Part shown: positions 1 through 12,421 of the stretch, piece by piece
Layout of the letters: the number at the start of each line of letters is the position of its first letter
How positions within the stretch are numbered: the stretch's first letter is position 1
NCBI GenBank assembly: GCA_037178675.1
Contig: JAYMGJ010000040.1
Coordinates: 186,001-250,000 of the forward strand
Length of the DNA: 64,000 nt
Direction of reading: 5' to 3'
Source of the DNA: Scleroderma bovista
Taxonomy: Eukaryota; Basidiomycota; Agaricomycetes; Boletales; Sclerodermataceae
Notes under the pieces: model-generated
What the model saw: only the letters and a program-made list of their open reading frames with translations
What the model was told of the DNA's origin: nothing
Database searches by the model: none
Program-made: the position numbers and the translations under genes

Positions 1-1751
<1,751 letters not shown>

Positions 1752-2048
1752 GTGGTTTGAAATATATCTCTTGATGAACGTGCCAATGAAGGGTATCGTT
1801 TTCGGTACGGCCTTTATAACTGGGAGGGGGGATATTTGTGCCTACGCCCAAATGGCCGTGAGGGGATACTCCCGTCAGGTATCAAACACAGCAGTCAGTA
1901 CACTGCAGCACCGAGTCTGCAATGCGGGAGCAACGTTGATGCCAGCGTCCCTCGGCCAGCCAATCACATCCATAAATAGAAGGCAGTTCCCATATGCAAG
2001 GACACGTCCTCAGTTGCTTCCGTGCTCGCTCCTAGTGTACCGACTACC

Positions 2049-3799
2049 ATGCGTGCTCAGCATACTGCTCACCCTCTACCAGCATATCCCGTTTATTCAT
2101 GTACATTCATCGCAGACGATCTCCTCGTCGCTGGTGGTGGCGGAGGTACTTCGAGAAGCGGCATAAAGAATAAGCTCGTAAGCTTGCCCCCTTGTCTTGC
2201 GAGATACGTTGTTAAGCCAGCGTTGGTCAGAGATTATTCCGCATATCCAAGAGTCGCCAACTAGAGACGTTAAGCGAACTTGAACTGGATAAAGACGAGG
2301 ATGCTCCTATGAGCATGGCTGCCCATCTCGAGGTATGGTCAAACTACAACCGTGCTGTTAGGTTCCTCGAATTACGACAGTACAGAGTCAAACCATAGTG
2401 TGTGGTATCAACAGCTCCGTAGCAAAGCTGGAACAAGGAGAGAATGAAAACTGCAGAAAATTCTCTATAAGCGGTGATCAGCACAAGTGAGTCCTATGGA
2501 TGCCATCGCCGTCGTGTGTGATACGTATAAGTCAGGTTTACCCCTCTCGCAACTCGTGGAACATTATCTCTTGCAAATAAGGAAGACTACCAGGTGCGAC
2601 CTCCAAGATCGTGGCTGTCACCTGCTTAACTTCCCTTCAGCGTGTGACTGTGTTGTCCCCTGATGCTTGTATTGTGGCAGTTGCTGGAGAACATGATGTG
2701 CGTACTAGCATCATGGGGCCAGTTTAGTTGTATCACTGACCACAAAGCGATAGCTCGCACTCCTGGCTCATAATAGCCTCTTTCCTGTGGCCCAGCCCGT
2801 CCATGTGCCCAAGGGCGAGATATATGACGCTACGCTGTCTGCATCACACGTACGTTAAAATCCAATGCTTTGCAGCGTCACCACCTGATCGATGCAGCTC
2901 ATATTAACAACGACTTCCAATTTATTTGTCTACGTCCTTCCCCCTTCTCTGCGATGCAGGGAGAAGGGCAGAGGAAAGGATGGCAAGGAGGACAGTCTAC
3001 CAGTTCCCCCTAATATTCTACCAGAACTAACGCTGGTAAAAACTATTGACATACCCCCTATCTCTGGCATCCCTATTGGTGCAATTGCTACCTTCCGTGC
3101 TGCAAGGTGCGTGTAGTTTAGCGTATTTACTGGATAAAGCTGATCCGGCGTTTGGAGTTCAGGCTACATCCCACTAAGGCTGACCTCCTCTATTCGGTTG
3201 TCAACGTTACCCTCCCCCGAGCACGAAAAGCGAAGACAGCAAAAAAACAGGCGTATGTGCAAAAATGGAAGATTTCTGCACCCGATGATATCACGTTTTC
3301 CGCCACGCTCGAGGCGTCACGAAAAATAGGCGATGGCAATCTGACGTGCTTCGATGTCAGGTGCGAAATGTCATTCTGGGGTCTGATATAGACTGAGTAA
3401 CATAACAAGTCTCGATGGAAGGCTACTGGCGTTTGGTGTGTCCGACTACAGTCTGGGCGTGCTGGACGCGAACACACTTGCAGTATGGTATTCTCTGATG
3501 GCCTTCTCTTTTGATGACTGATCCCCGGATATATTATAGCCCTTGCTGTCAATCTTGAAAGCCCATGAATTCCCGATAACAACACTGCGCTTCAATCCAT
3601 CGTCAAGGATACTGGTTTCTGGAGGAGTCGACAGCTTAATGCGTGTCGTCACCATACCGGAGAAGTTTGGTGGTCTCCGTTAGTATCCTGACATGTTCCC
3701 TCGACTTTCACTGATGTACACAACACAGCATGGAGCGTGATAATTTTAATAGTTCTTGCACTATTGGCCGCTGTCCTCTCCGTCATTCTTGGCAAGTGA
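2049..3799 (+). CDS. SEC12: SEC12-like guanine nucleotide exchange factor (ER, COPII)
   Basis: Exchange factor that loads GTP on Sar1 at the ER to start COPII coat assembly. Spliced exons give a WD40-type propeller: VAGGGGGTSRSGIKNKL near the N-terminus (the glycine-rich loop typical of Sec12/PREB), ELDKDEDAPMSMAAHLE, KLEQGENENCRKFSI, RVTVLSPDACIVAVAGEHDV, PKGEIYDATLSASH, AIATFRAARFHPTKADLLYS, LLAFGVSDYSLGVLDANTLA and KAHEFPITTLRFNPSSRILV. The last exon encodes a single hydrophobic segment (WSVIILIVLALLAAVLSVIL) ending in GK-stop, which fits the expected C-terminal membrane anchor. The ATG at 2049 has an ACC context. The first intron after GIKNKL is the only junction I could not fix. At least eight introns of about 50-60 nt. 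Confidence 0.88.
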
Positions 3800-3939
3800 G
3801 GTGGACTAATCATGCCTTCGTCGTCATCTTTATGCCTCAATATATGACCACCTTGTAATTAGTGGACATACATAGTATTACTATTAGACTGTAGTTAGCA
3901 TATGTTTTAGAACACTGCGTCCCAAGAGGTATAGGCGAT

Positions 3940-4789
3940 CTAATCGTAATCTTCCTCTTCCACCAGTTTTCGTTTCACTCCATTTGAAGGTCCATCGGTA
4001 TGGACTTCTTCCATTGCATCATCGCCAGCGCTTCCATCGTCGTCCTCGTCATCGCCAGTGCCACCAAACAGATCCGCCTCTTCCCCTACATCACTACCTT
4101 CATCCGCTCCGCCACTCGCTACAACTGGCGCGCTTGCCGGTGTACTAGCAGCCATCTCCACGTCAGTCGGGGTGATTGGTGCGTTGGAGACGGGGATGGC
4201 TGCGGGTTCCATGTCAGCATCCTCCTCTTCATCTTCCTGTTCCCCTGGCGCTTCCTGTTCCTCCTCTTCGACTTCTTCTGTTTCTTCATCATAAAGTTTG
4301 ACAGGGGGAGGAGCTTTGTTTGGTACCAACTCGAAGTTGACAGAGGAGAGGGTCTCTGATACTGGCGGTAAACGGACGCCAAAAACTTCCGGTACGGCCG
4401 GGAGAGGTGTTGCATTTGTTTGTGACGCTAGCGAGAGGAGGTACTAGAGCGGGGAATATCAACACTGGCGGGTCACGAATTGCGTTCTGGACACAACGCA
4501 CTTCCTTTGGAATCCGACCACCAAATTCCCAACCGACACGGGCTTGCACCGCGAGGACAATGTCATCCATTTCGATTTTAGAGGTGCCAGAACGGCCTGC
4601 ATGATCTGCGTATACCTGTGCATCCGATAGGACTTGCACCGTATACCTGTGCGCGAACTCGAGGAGTTGGTGGAGAACGCCTGGCTGGGCATCTTGCACG
4701 GCTGGTGTGGATGCCAAGAGTAGGGCTATGGCCCTCGCAGTAGGTGGAAGGGCATCTGCAGCGGGTTGGGTGAGTTGTGGCCGGGACAT
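3940..4789 (-). CDS. TAF9: Transcription initiation factor TFIID subunit 9 (TAF9)
   Basis: Histone-fold subunit of TFIID and SAGA. Two exons, 4789-4502 and 4443-3940 with a GT-AG intron at 4501-4444, give 263 residues. Residues about 10-100 form the H3-like histone fold (ARAIALLLASTPAVQDAQPG, HRYTVQVLSDAQVYADHAGR, IEMDDIVLAVQARVGWEF), and the exon join restores PKEYLLSLASQTNATPLP, the conserved segment after the fold. The C-terminal half is a long acidic tract rich in Glu and Asp ending VKRKLVEEEDYD; such tails are common in fungal TAF9. The start is divergent from ISU1 with 106 bp between the two ATGs, so the pair probably shares a promoter. Confidence 0.93.
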
Positions 4790-4895
4790 GGAAGCAAGGT
4801 TTACGTTATCTGATAAGTATTTGTCATCCACAAGATGACGTAAATATATGCTCCGACGAACGCCTCCACCATTCGCCTTTCTTTCATCATCCACC

Positions 4896-5545
4896 ATGAT
4901 CCGCTCAGTACTGAGCAAGGCCGTCGTTAATTCGACTCGCCCACCGGTGTCAAGGGCAAGTCTGACACCCGCACTCTCTCGTGGGTACCACGAAAAGGTC
5001 ATCTCTCACTACGAGAACCCAAGAAATGTGGGCTCTCTCCCAAAAGGCGACATTGATGTGGGCACGGGGCTAGTTGGTGCACCTGCGTACGTCGTTCTGT
5101 TCGTCATAGCTATGTCTGTCGGTTATTTACTGCTCTGCGGTTTATTCAGTTGTGGCGATGTTATGAAGCTTCAAATTCGTGTGGACGAGAACGGCGTTAT
5201 CAGCGACGTCAAGTTCAAGACCTTTGGATGCGGCAGTGCGATCGCATCCAGTTCATACTTGACGGAGCGCGTTAAAGGTCTCAGCCTAGACGAGGCTGGG
5301 AGGATTAAGAACACGGAGATTGCCAAGGAGTTGTGCTTACCACCCGTGAAACTTCACTGCTCGAGTAGGTTACTAGCCATGGTTCTTACTCACTTGATGA
5401 TGTCTTTCTCTCAGTGTTGGCAGAGGATGCTATCCGTTCCGCAATTCGGGACTACCGGTCGAAGCGTACTAAACAGACTGACTACATGGATGTCACTCAG
5501 AATACCGTGACGGGGGAGACCACGTCAACTGGTCAACTTGCTTAG
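4896..5545 (+). CDS. ISU1: Mitochondrial iron-sulfur cluster scaffold protein ISU1
   Basis: Scaffold on which Nfs1 assembles Fe-S clusters in the mitochondrial matrix. Exons 4896-5086, 5150-5364 and 5415-5545 give 178 residues. The N-terminus (MIRSVLSKAVVNSTRPPVSR) looks like a mitochondrial presequence. All three cluster cysteines are present: in PACGDVM (created by the first splice), in FGCGSAIASSS and in KLHCSMLAEDAI (created by the second splice). LPPVK, the motif bound by the Hsp70 chaperone Ssq1, lies directly before the last cysteine. The C-terminal tail after DAIRSAIRDYRSKR is longer than in yeast and ends TGQLA. Confidence 0.95.
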
Positions 5546-5717
5546 TGGTTTACTACTATGTTTCGAGTCGATTCACCTTCTTTCCATGCATTCAGAATGA
5601 TAGACAAGGACGTCTATCTCATGTAATATCATCGCATTGAACTAATTATTCGAGGGGAATAGCACGATAACACCTCCCGATGACACAGTAAGTTACAAAG
5701 GGCAAGTTCGCTAAGCC

Positions 5718-7804
5718 TTAATTTGTGCCACCTTTCTGCCCTGCAAATGAGAAAGTACCACCAGCAAACCAACGGTCATTTGCTTCTTTGACACGTTGAG
5801 CCATTGCTGCCCGGTTAAGCTCGAAGCCTATCAATAGTTGAGGACAACGCAAAAAATATATATATACCAAACCAAACCTTGCACGGGCGTAACAGTAAGG
5901 GATGTAGCTGTCCCTGATGTTGCTGCACCACCACTACGCGTAAGCATAGCTGTGCGAAGTTTGTTCGCTTTCGATAATTTGGCTGGTTTGCGCAGCGAGA
6001 TGAGAAATTCTGTCACCAGACAGCCAATCAAAATATCTTACCGCGACTCTTGGCTTCTCCCAAGCCAGCTCGCACCTTTCCGGTACCCACGCCGATCATA
6101 CCAAGACCCTTTGTCTGGTCAAACGCACCGACCTCTTCTTCAGCTTGTCCAAATGCCATGCGATTCTGAAGTTTCCGAAGTTCTGTCTGCGCGTAGGCTT
6201 CCTTGGCTTTACGAGCTCTAAATACCACAAATCAGCTTTGAATACGAATCATAAAATGAAAGACGAACCGTCTTCCTCCTCGCCGCTTCTTGGGACCGTC
6301 ATTAGGAATAGGCAACGCCTTAGTAATTTTGGCCGGTGGAGGCGCCGCTAACCGGTCAACGTGTTTTTCGATTTTCTCTCGCAGCTCCTGTCCGTATGAA
6401 CCTGTGCGAAGAAGTTAAGGACCATATAAAGACAAAAGGGTGTCCTCACCATCTCCGCGTGTTTTCTCCAGGTCCATACGAGCAGCGAGCACGCATTTCG
6501 CGCTTACGGTTCGTTGTACTTTCAATTGGTATTCCGATGGTGTTTGCTGAATCAATTCAGACTGGAAAACGAAACCCGTGTGCCGACGCTGCGTAGCGGT
6601 CGAGAATCCAAGTGCCAATTTCTTCTGCGCACCAAGTAGCTAGGGAAAAGAAAGAGTCTTGAAACCACACACTCACAAGTGCTGAAAAAATCTTACTTAC
6701 ATGGGCATTGCATGAAGGCATTTTTGCGAGGGCATTGAGACCACCTGCAACACCAAGTAGCTTCGCCGCTGTAGTGGTACCAACAATAGCTGATAGGTTG
6801 GGAGCTAGAACATTCATTCTTGAGCTGACGTACATAAATATCTACAAGCAAGAATGAATGACATCAAGCTTAAGAATGAAAGGGCAAACCTTTTTGCGGA
6901 CCTCTTCCAGCCGATCTGCAAGGTCACAAGCCCTCTCCACGGCTGTCCACTGCACTCCCGTGAGAGGCTTACCAGAGCTTGTTGTTGCAGTGATGAGAAC
7001 ACTCATAATTACTGCAGGAGGTAACACTCCAGAGAGGTCCAGCTTTTTTGGGTCCTGTATGCACAGTCAATCAACTTGTAAGGGAGGTAAAACAAAAGTA
7101 TACATTCCTCGTTGTTAGCAAGAACGCGTACAGCACGAATGTACTGGGTGGGATCTGGTATAAGTTGCTCCAACTCGGGGAATTTGGGTGCATAGTGATC
7201 ACGAATGAACTAATGATATATCCATCAGGTGAGATGGAAATATCTTCAAGACAACTAACCTTGTGTACCACAAGAATCTCATTATCGACATCTACAGACA
7301 AGTTATTGGCTTGGACAATTAGGTTGTACTCTGCATTCAGGTGAACTGGCAGTGATATAGCATCCGCTGAACTGGGGTTCGCCTGGAATTTCTCGATTTC
7401 CTAGGAATTAACCATCAGCACACAAACACAGCGTCAGTTTACAAGGTTCTCGCCTTCAGAATGTCTGCCATACGCTTGCTGTCTTCTAGCTTTGCTATTG
7501 AGCCCACGTCTTCTATGCCTGCTAGGTCCATTTGCTGTACGTCCTCCGCATCTAGCTCATCCGCCGGCTTGACGCCGCCCTCGAGTACAAGACCCCCCAC
7601 CACGCCCTGCCCGTCAGTGCTTGCCTCTCCTACACCTTCATCCACGTCTGACATATCCGCATCGTCGTCCAACTTGCGCTTCAGCCCCTTTGGTGCAGGG
7701 CTCGCGATATCTCTTTGGGGTTCGCTATCCTCTTGGTAGTCATCCTCTTCGCCACCAGAGATATCTTCGATGTCGGCTAAGAGTTCATGTGCGAGGCCGC
7801 TCAT
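5718..7804 (-). CDS. PRP31: U4/U6 snRNP protein PRP31 (pre-mRNA splicing)
   Basis: Component of the U4/U6.U5 tri-snRNP that bridges the 15.5K protein and U4 snRNA. From the ATG at 7804 the first exon is acidic ([20 protein letters not shown]) and ends in [10 protein letters not shown]. Later exons give the Nop domain: [80 protein letters not shown], and [20 protein letters not shown]. The C-terminal part has the basic [20 protein letters not shown] segment and the [15 protein letters not shown] motif of Prp31, ending [14 protein letters not shown]. It has many short introns, and each known block lies in an open frame flanked by GT and AG. Confidence 0.92.
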
Positions 7805-7861
7805 CACTGTACCAGTGCAGGGGACTCCCCTCGTGAAACAATTCAAACTCCGACACTAGCA

Positions 7862-8065
7862 TTATTCGTAGTAGTCATCTACTTGCAGTGACAGTTGTTG
7901 AAAGAGCAAACGAACTACATACGCTGGTCGCGCTGACCAAAAAGTTTCTTCACCTTGTACACTGACGACTTCCCAAAGCCGATGTATCTGTTCTTCATGT
8001 CCAGAGAACCGGTGCTTACGGGCTTCGACTGGTACAACATGCATCGCACAGAGATCTGCCAACAT
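7862..8065 (-). CDS. Unplaced coding segment, probably last exon of a small gene
   Basis: A 67-codon open frame between PRP31 and SmG, both on the same strand. Its protein (ADLCAMHVVPVEARKHRFSG followed by EEQIHRLWEVVSVQGEETFW and ending LLFQQLSLQVDDYYE) has a natural amino acid composition and no low complexity. Just upstream, in another frame, a short open stretch reads ALAWLATAGIVLGSWQLAIK, which looks like a membrane helix, so a spliced small membrane protein starting near 8150 is possible. I could not find a convincing exon join and do not recognise the family. It might instead be chance coding in the PRP31 leader, since the stop is only 57 bp from the PRP31 ATG. Confidence 0.35.
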   Translation of the reverse strand: MLADLCAMHVVPVEARKHRFSGHEEQIHRLWEVVSVQGEETFWSARPAYVVRLLFQQLSLQVDDYYE

Positions 8066-8275
8066 TCTGATGTCATTACAGTAACTTGATGGCCAATTGC
8101 CATGATCCTAGCACAATTCCGGCAGTTGCGAGCCAGGCCAACGCAAAAAGTGCGAGGTTTGGCATTTACGCAGGAACATACTGACTGAGGTGGTTGCAGA
8201 TATGTATATGTGAGGAAACGGCTACAGGAAGGCATGAAACATACGGTATTTTGTGACTGCGCGTTAAGATATCTT

Positions 8276-8611
8276 CTATCGCATCGCCTCCAAAATTTCC
8301 ATCGAGGTAACACTGTTGCCACGTATGACCTATGCAGGATATAAGACAAGGGATCGAGGAGAACGGAAAGACTACATACTACCATGCCGATAGGATGCTT
8401 CTGTGCAGGCGTTGTCTCTTCTAGTGCATCATCGATCACAAGATTTAGGAAAAGATCATAACCGCGGAGGATTCCGCTGACTTTCCGTCCACCTTGGAGA
8501 TGGATGAACAACTTCTTGTCCATGAACTGCGACAAGTTTTCAGCATCATTCCAAAGTACACAAGCCTTGCTTCCAAACCTTTTTGAGCTCTGGTTGCGAT
8601 GCCTTGGACAT
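8276..8611 (-). CDS. SMX2: Small nuclear ribonucleoprotein G (SmG, LSM domain)
   Basis: Core Sm-ring protein of spliceosomal snRNPs. Exons 8611-8579, 8526-8380 and 8329-8276 give 77 residues, the usual SmG length. Exon 1 encodes MSKASQPELKK; exon 2 encodes FMDKKLFIHLQGGRKVSGIL and RGYDLFLNLVIDDALEE, the Sm1 motif; exon 3 encodes VIRGNSVTSMEILEAMR, the Sm2 motif with IRGNS. Both introns are GT-AG and restore frame exactly. The gene starts 329 bp from the divergent RGG-rich gene at 8940. Confidence 0.95.
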
Positions 8612-8939
8612 GGCTGCAGGTGCTTTTGTGTCGGATCACTGCGAAGGACACTTGAGTTGCTTTGCAATGTTTGGCTTGTCCAAGTCACCCCAATTCTAAT
8701 TTCAACAACCAGACTACATACTGGACACGCACCATCTTCATTCTCATCCTCATTTTCTGCAAAACGTGTTACTGTTCTTCACCCATTTTTTTTGTCAAGA
8801 AAGACCGTTCTCCCCCGCCATTCTTCATCGTCAGTCGCATTCTCCTGTTCAGTATGTGGGACTGAGGACAATCCACAGTTAACACTCGAGATCTCAATCA
8901 GACGATATCCACCGGAGTGCACCTAATTAGGGTCTAATC

Positions 8940-10562
8940 ATGGCAACTCAGACCTCTCGAACCACATCGAGCACTCCTGGTCCTGCTCCACCAGGGTCAC
9001 CGCATATTCGGGATCTCAGCAGTTTGAGAAATGGGGAGTCTGGGTCAGCATTCCGTGGGATTAGTAGAGCAAGAGGTGGTCGAAGTAACAGAGGAGGTCG
9101 CGGTGGTGGTCGACCATCAAGTACCTTGGGTAGTGCGGTCAAAGCCGAGAGGCTCGAAGGCCGTCTTCTCTCCGACACTGTTGGACCTCAAACTGAAGCT
9201 CTTGCCAAGGGTCCGGCGTCCATGTTGGTGCTTGATAAACCAATTGGCCGCCCCGAGCGCGGTGCTAAATCGAAGCCACCATCCAGACGGACATCCCGCG
9301 TCACTCCGACACTTGTAATAGCCCCTCCTCCTTCTGAAACATCACCAGTTATGCATTCTAATCCTCGCTCCTCCAATCGCAATCGCCGTTCTCACCAACA
9401 AAGCAAGGCCCCTTCGGACCGTAACTTGAAGCCACCATCTTCCCAGGCTCCCTTGAAACTTCCGAGAGCCAGGAATGGTTCCACACACCCTCCTGCAGCT
9501 ATTCGCAAAGATATCCCACCTCATCTGGCGGCTTCTCACGAGGCGGAAGTCCGCCATGATATCGAGGCCCTGGTTGAACGAGTCAGGGCTGTCGCAATGG
9601 CTGAAAACCGTCCGACAACTCCAGGGAGCCACATCGATTGGGCTGGTGAGGAGGATGACTCCCTACCCGATCTCGATGATTGGGGTGTGACAACCACGAA
9701 TAATACGGTAAATGGGGAACGAAATGAGGGTATCTCGCCCATCTTGGCCGATGCATTGAAACAATTACCGGAGCCCCGTTTGGACATCGAACGCGAGGTA
9801 TCCTATCATCAAGACATGGAGACATACAGCGATGCAGACGCAGAGGCTAATGAAGAGTTTAATGACCCAGTGTCGACACATTTATCAACAGATCCCGTGC
9901 AGACTGACAACCTTACAACTCCTATATCTGAACAGTCCTCTGATGTCAGTACTTCAGAAGTCTTCGCCCAGTCTCCATCTGTACCCCTAGCTACCGACAC
10001 CAAATCTCCTGAGCATCTACCACTAGTTCCCCAAGCTGAAGGATCCATCGACGAAGCGGTGAACCCTCCCCTTAAATCATCTGAATCCTCCACGGACGAT
10101 GGTTTAATTTCTACGTGCGAGGGTATATCAGGATCGATCCATGCACCATCGTCGAGGGAGCTTGCTGCGATCGAGCCACGGTCACGTTCCTCCGATGAAC
10201 GGAGCTTGTCTGCATCGATCCACGCCCCGGCGGGTCATCTTGAATCCCGTTCAGCTTCTTGTTTACTGCCTGATCAAACTGCTTCAGTCAAGAATCACTC
10301 ATATAGTCGCAGTCATGGACGTTCCCACACGGAAACAAGGCCAAGTCAGGCCCCTAGGTCGAGTCGTTCAGGCGCATCCTCGCCACTTGGAAAACACGTT
10401 TACACCCACTCGCGGAATCATTCATCACCTCCTACCGGAGGGCCCAGTCATCGGACTCATCACACATCACGCCCAGTCATCACGGGTGAAGCCATTTCCA
10501 GACTAGCGAGGACGATTGGTGGACTTGGACAAGTGTCCCGCACTCAGGGTATCCAGTTATAA
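8940..10562 (+). CDS. Intrinsically disordered protein with N-terminal RGG box
   Basis: Intronless 540-codon frame starting with an ATG in context TCATGG. I do not recognise the family. About residues 38-60 hold an RG/RGG-rich patch (SRARGGRSNRGGRGGGRPSS), a type of motif often found in RNA-binding or arginine-methylated proteins. The rest is rich in Ser, Pro, His and Arg with an acidic middle part (GEEDDSLPDLDDWGV at about 240) and lacks any folded-domain pattern. The C-terminus (ITGEAISRLARTIGGLGQVS) looks like a short amphipathic helix and may be the conserved part. Base and codon use match the neighbours. A role in RNA handling is only a guess from the RGG patch. Confidence 0.7.
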   Translation: MATQTSRTTSSTPGPAPPGSPHIRDLSSLRNGESGSAFRGISRARGGRSNRGGRGGGRPSSTLGSAVKAERLEGRLLSDTVGPQTEALAKGPASMLVLDKPIGRPERGAKSKPPSRRTSRVTPTLVIAPPPSETSPVMHSNPRSSNRNRRSHQQSKAPSDRNLKPPSSQAPLKLPRARNGSTHPPAAIRKDIPPHLAASHEAEVRHDIEALVERVRAVAMAENRPTTPGSHIDWAGEEDDSLPDLDDWGVTTTNNTVNGERNEGISPILADALKQLPEPRLDIEREVSYHQDMETYSDADAEANEEFNDPVSTHLSTDPVQTDNLTTPISEQSSDVSTSEVFAQSPSVPLATDTKSPEHLPLVPQAEGSIDEAVNPPLKSSESSTDDGLISTCEGISGSIHAPSSRELAAIEPRSRSSDERSLSASIHAPAGHLESRSASCLLPDQTASVKNHSYSRSHGRSHTETRPSQAPRSSRSGASSPLGKHVYTHSRNHSSPPTGGPSHRTHHTSRPVITGEAISRLARTIGGLGQVSRTQGIQL

Positions 10563-10820
10563 ATTGCATGATGAACCCTCGTACTCTTCCTGGATGCGCT
10601 ACACTGACTTGCATGGTACAACGTTCACTTGTACATAGAACATTTATTTCGGTGTTCTGCACAGAAAACAGCAACTATTATATCTAGCCTTTTATCTATA
10701 ACCCCCCTCTTCATTCTGATCTGTACATTCTCCAAAACGCAGTTGTGTAACATACAATTCATGCTTATTCCCACTGATTTCGGCTCTGCTCATAGATTAT
10801 ATTCTAAAACTCCAACATGA

Positions 10821-12320
10821 TCACTCAATACTGAAATAAGACAACTCAAGTCCGATGGCTTTAATCGGTTTGGAACGACTGGACAAGTCCGAAATGACGC
10901 CTAGACTAACTAACATCCTCTTGAGTCGACCTTCCCACAACAGTGAAACGTTCTGTCCAACAATTAGTAATAAGGACCTTGCAGGACGTGAGGACTGACG
11001 TTGTTCGTTGAGATCCTCGCTTTCACGACCCCCGTTGGGTCAGATGTTGAAGAGGACAGTAGCTCATCCCGCTTCTGAGGATGCACAAAGTTGGGTCTGG
11101 TCTCTATCTTTTGCACGGCTGGCTCGGGACTTGAGCGCCGCATCCACCATTCAGCACCCATTGTCCATTCACTATCGTAGCTATAAACATTGAAGTCGAA
11201 GCGAGAACAGAGCGACAGATCTTGAGAGACCCTGGCTGCGTAAGCTGCTGATAGATGGCCCATCATTGGATTAAATAAGCCAGTGATTGTGGTTGGAGGC
11301 TGAACAGTTCCACGAGATGAAACCTGGAGGCTGGCATCGGGCAGTGTGGTGAACCGTACTCCCAGTGACACTTGAGAAATCACATCAGAAATTGTTTACT
11401 GTCGAACAAAAATAGAATTACCTCCTGCACTCTTTTCTTTGGCGCTGGCATAGAGCTCAGCTCCAGCCGATACGCGGCCCTTGAGACCTCCACCCGTAGC
11501 GTCTTCTTCGTCAACCCGTTTTGGTCGTGGATTAATCGTGGATTCCTCTAACGATTGGGCAGGACTCCCCAGCCTGCCAAAGTTATGCAAGACGCGAACT
11601 CCCCACATACCATCCTCAGCACTCCAGGTATATTCAGTGCACCATTTCCCGAGGTCGTGTTGCAGACTTAGCATGACATTGCTGACATTGTCTCCACGTG
11701 CCCTCCCTTCTGCGATAAAACTCGACCGCGGATCAGAGATAGCTGCAACTAGCGCTTGCATGGTGGACGAAAGACGAGTTGAGTACAAAGCGTCCAGTCG
11801 ACCGGTGGGGAGGTATAGGCGTCCATAGAGAAGGTAGTCTGTCTTCTGTTGGTCAATTTTGATTCAAAATGTAAAGTAGAAAGTATAGGAAGGAGCACGG
11901 ACCTCGAGTGTCGACTCTTTCGCCAGCCAACCACACCTCTTCCTTACCTTCGGGTCTGCGAGGGTGGTCGTATACTTTGAAGCGCTCTGCCATGTCCTTC
12001 AAACGGACATCACCAGAATTCTTGATGTCAAGCTCGCACGAAGTGAAAATATATCCAACCGAGCCATTTAATGACGGCAAAGCATTCATGGTGTAAGACG
12101 TATTGAAGAACGAATTTGGGGACTTGGAAACAGATAAGGATAGACCCCTTGGGACATTGAAATCCAGGATTGCTGTAGGCTATACGCATGAATATTCAAA
12201 GCTGATTGTATATAAAAACCTACCAGCAGAGGACCTGGTTAAGTTAGCGAAAAGGTTGTCTTCGTTCCACCCCGTGGCTCGATAATAGCTTCGCAGAACA
12301 TAAGACGCGAACGGGTGCAT
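10821..12320 (-). CDS. MDM10: Mitochondrial outer membrane protein MDM10 (ERMES/SAM complex)
   Basis: Beta-barrel of the mitochondrial outer membrane; subunit of the ERMES ER-mitochondria tether and of the SAM assembly machinery. The first exon from 12320 reads YVLRSYYRATGWNEDNLFAN, joined to AAILDFNVPRGLSLSVSKSP and then SYTMNALPSLNGSVGYIFTS. Following exons give DYLLYGRLYLPTGRLDALYS, QALVAAISDPRSSFIAEGRA, HDLGKWCTEYTWSAEDGMWG and LSAAYAARVSQDLSLCSRFD. The last exon after a GT-AG intron reads VSLLWEGRLKRMLVSLGVIS and ends IKAIGLELSYFSIE, which is the family's C-terminal signature including the beta-signal. Start and stop are both fixed by homologous ends. Confidence 0.92.
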
Positions 12321-12421
12321 GAGAAGGCTGATGAAGAGGGCTCTGCACTTGTGTTCAAATAAGTCACTTAAAAACACGAAATGACATAGCATCGATACAC
12401 TTATGTAAGTCTTCAGTACAA

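Noticed and set aside
3940..4415. Plus- and minus-strand frames overlapping the TAF9 acidic tail (for example a Ser-rich plus-strand frame)
   Set aside because: These are the antisense and shifted readings of the GAG/GAT-rich acidic tract of TAF9.
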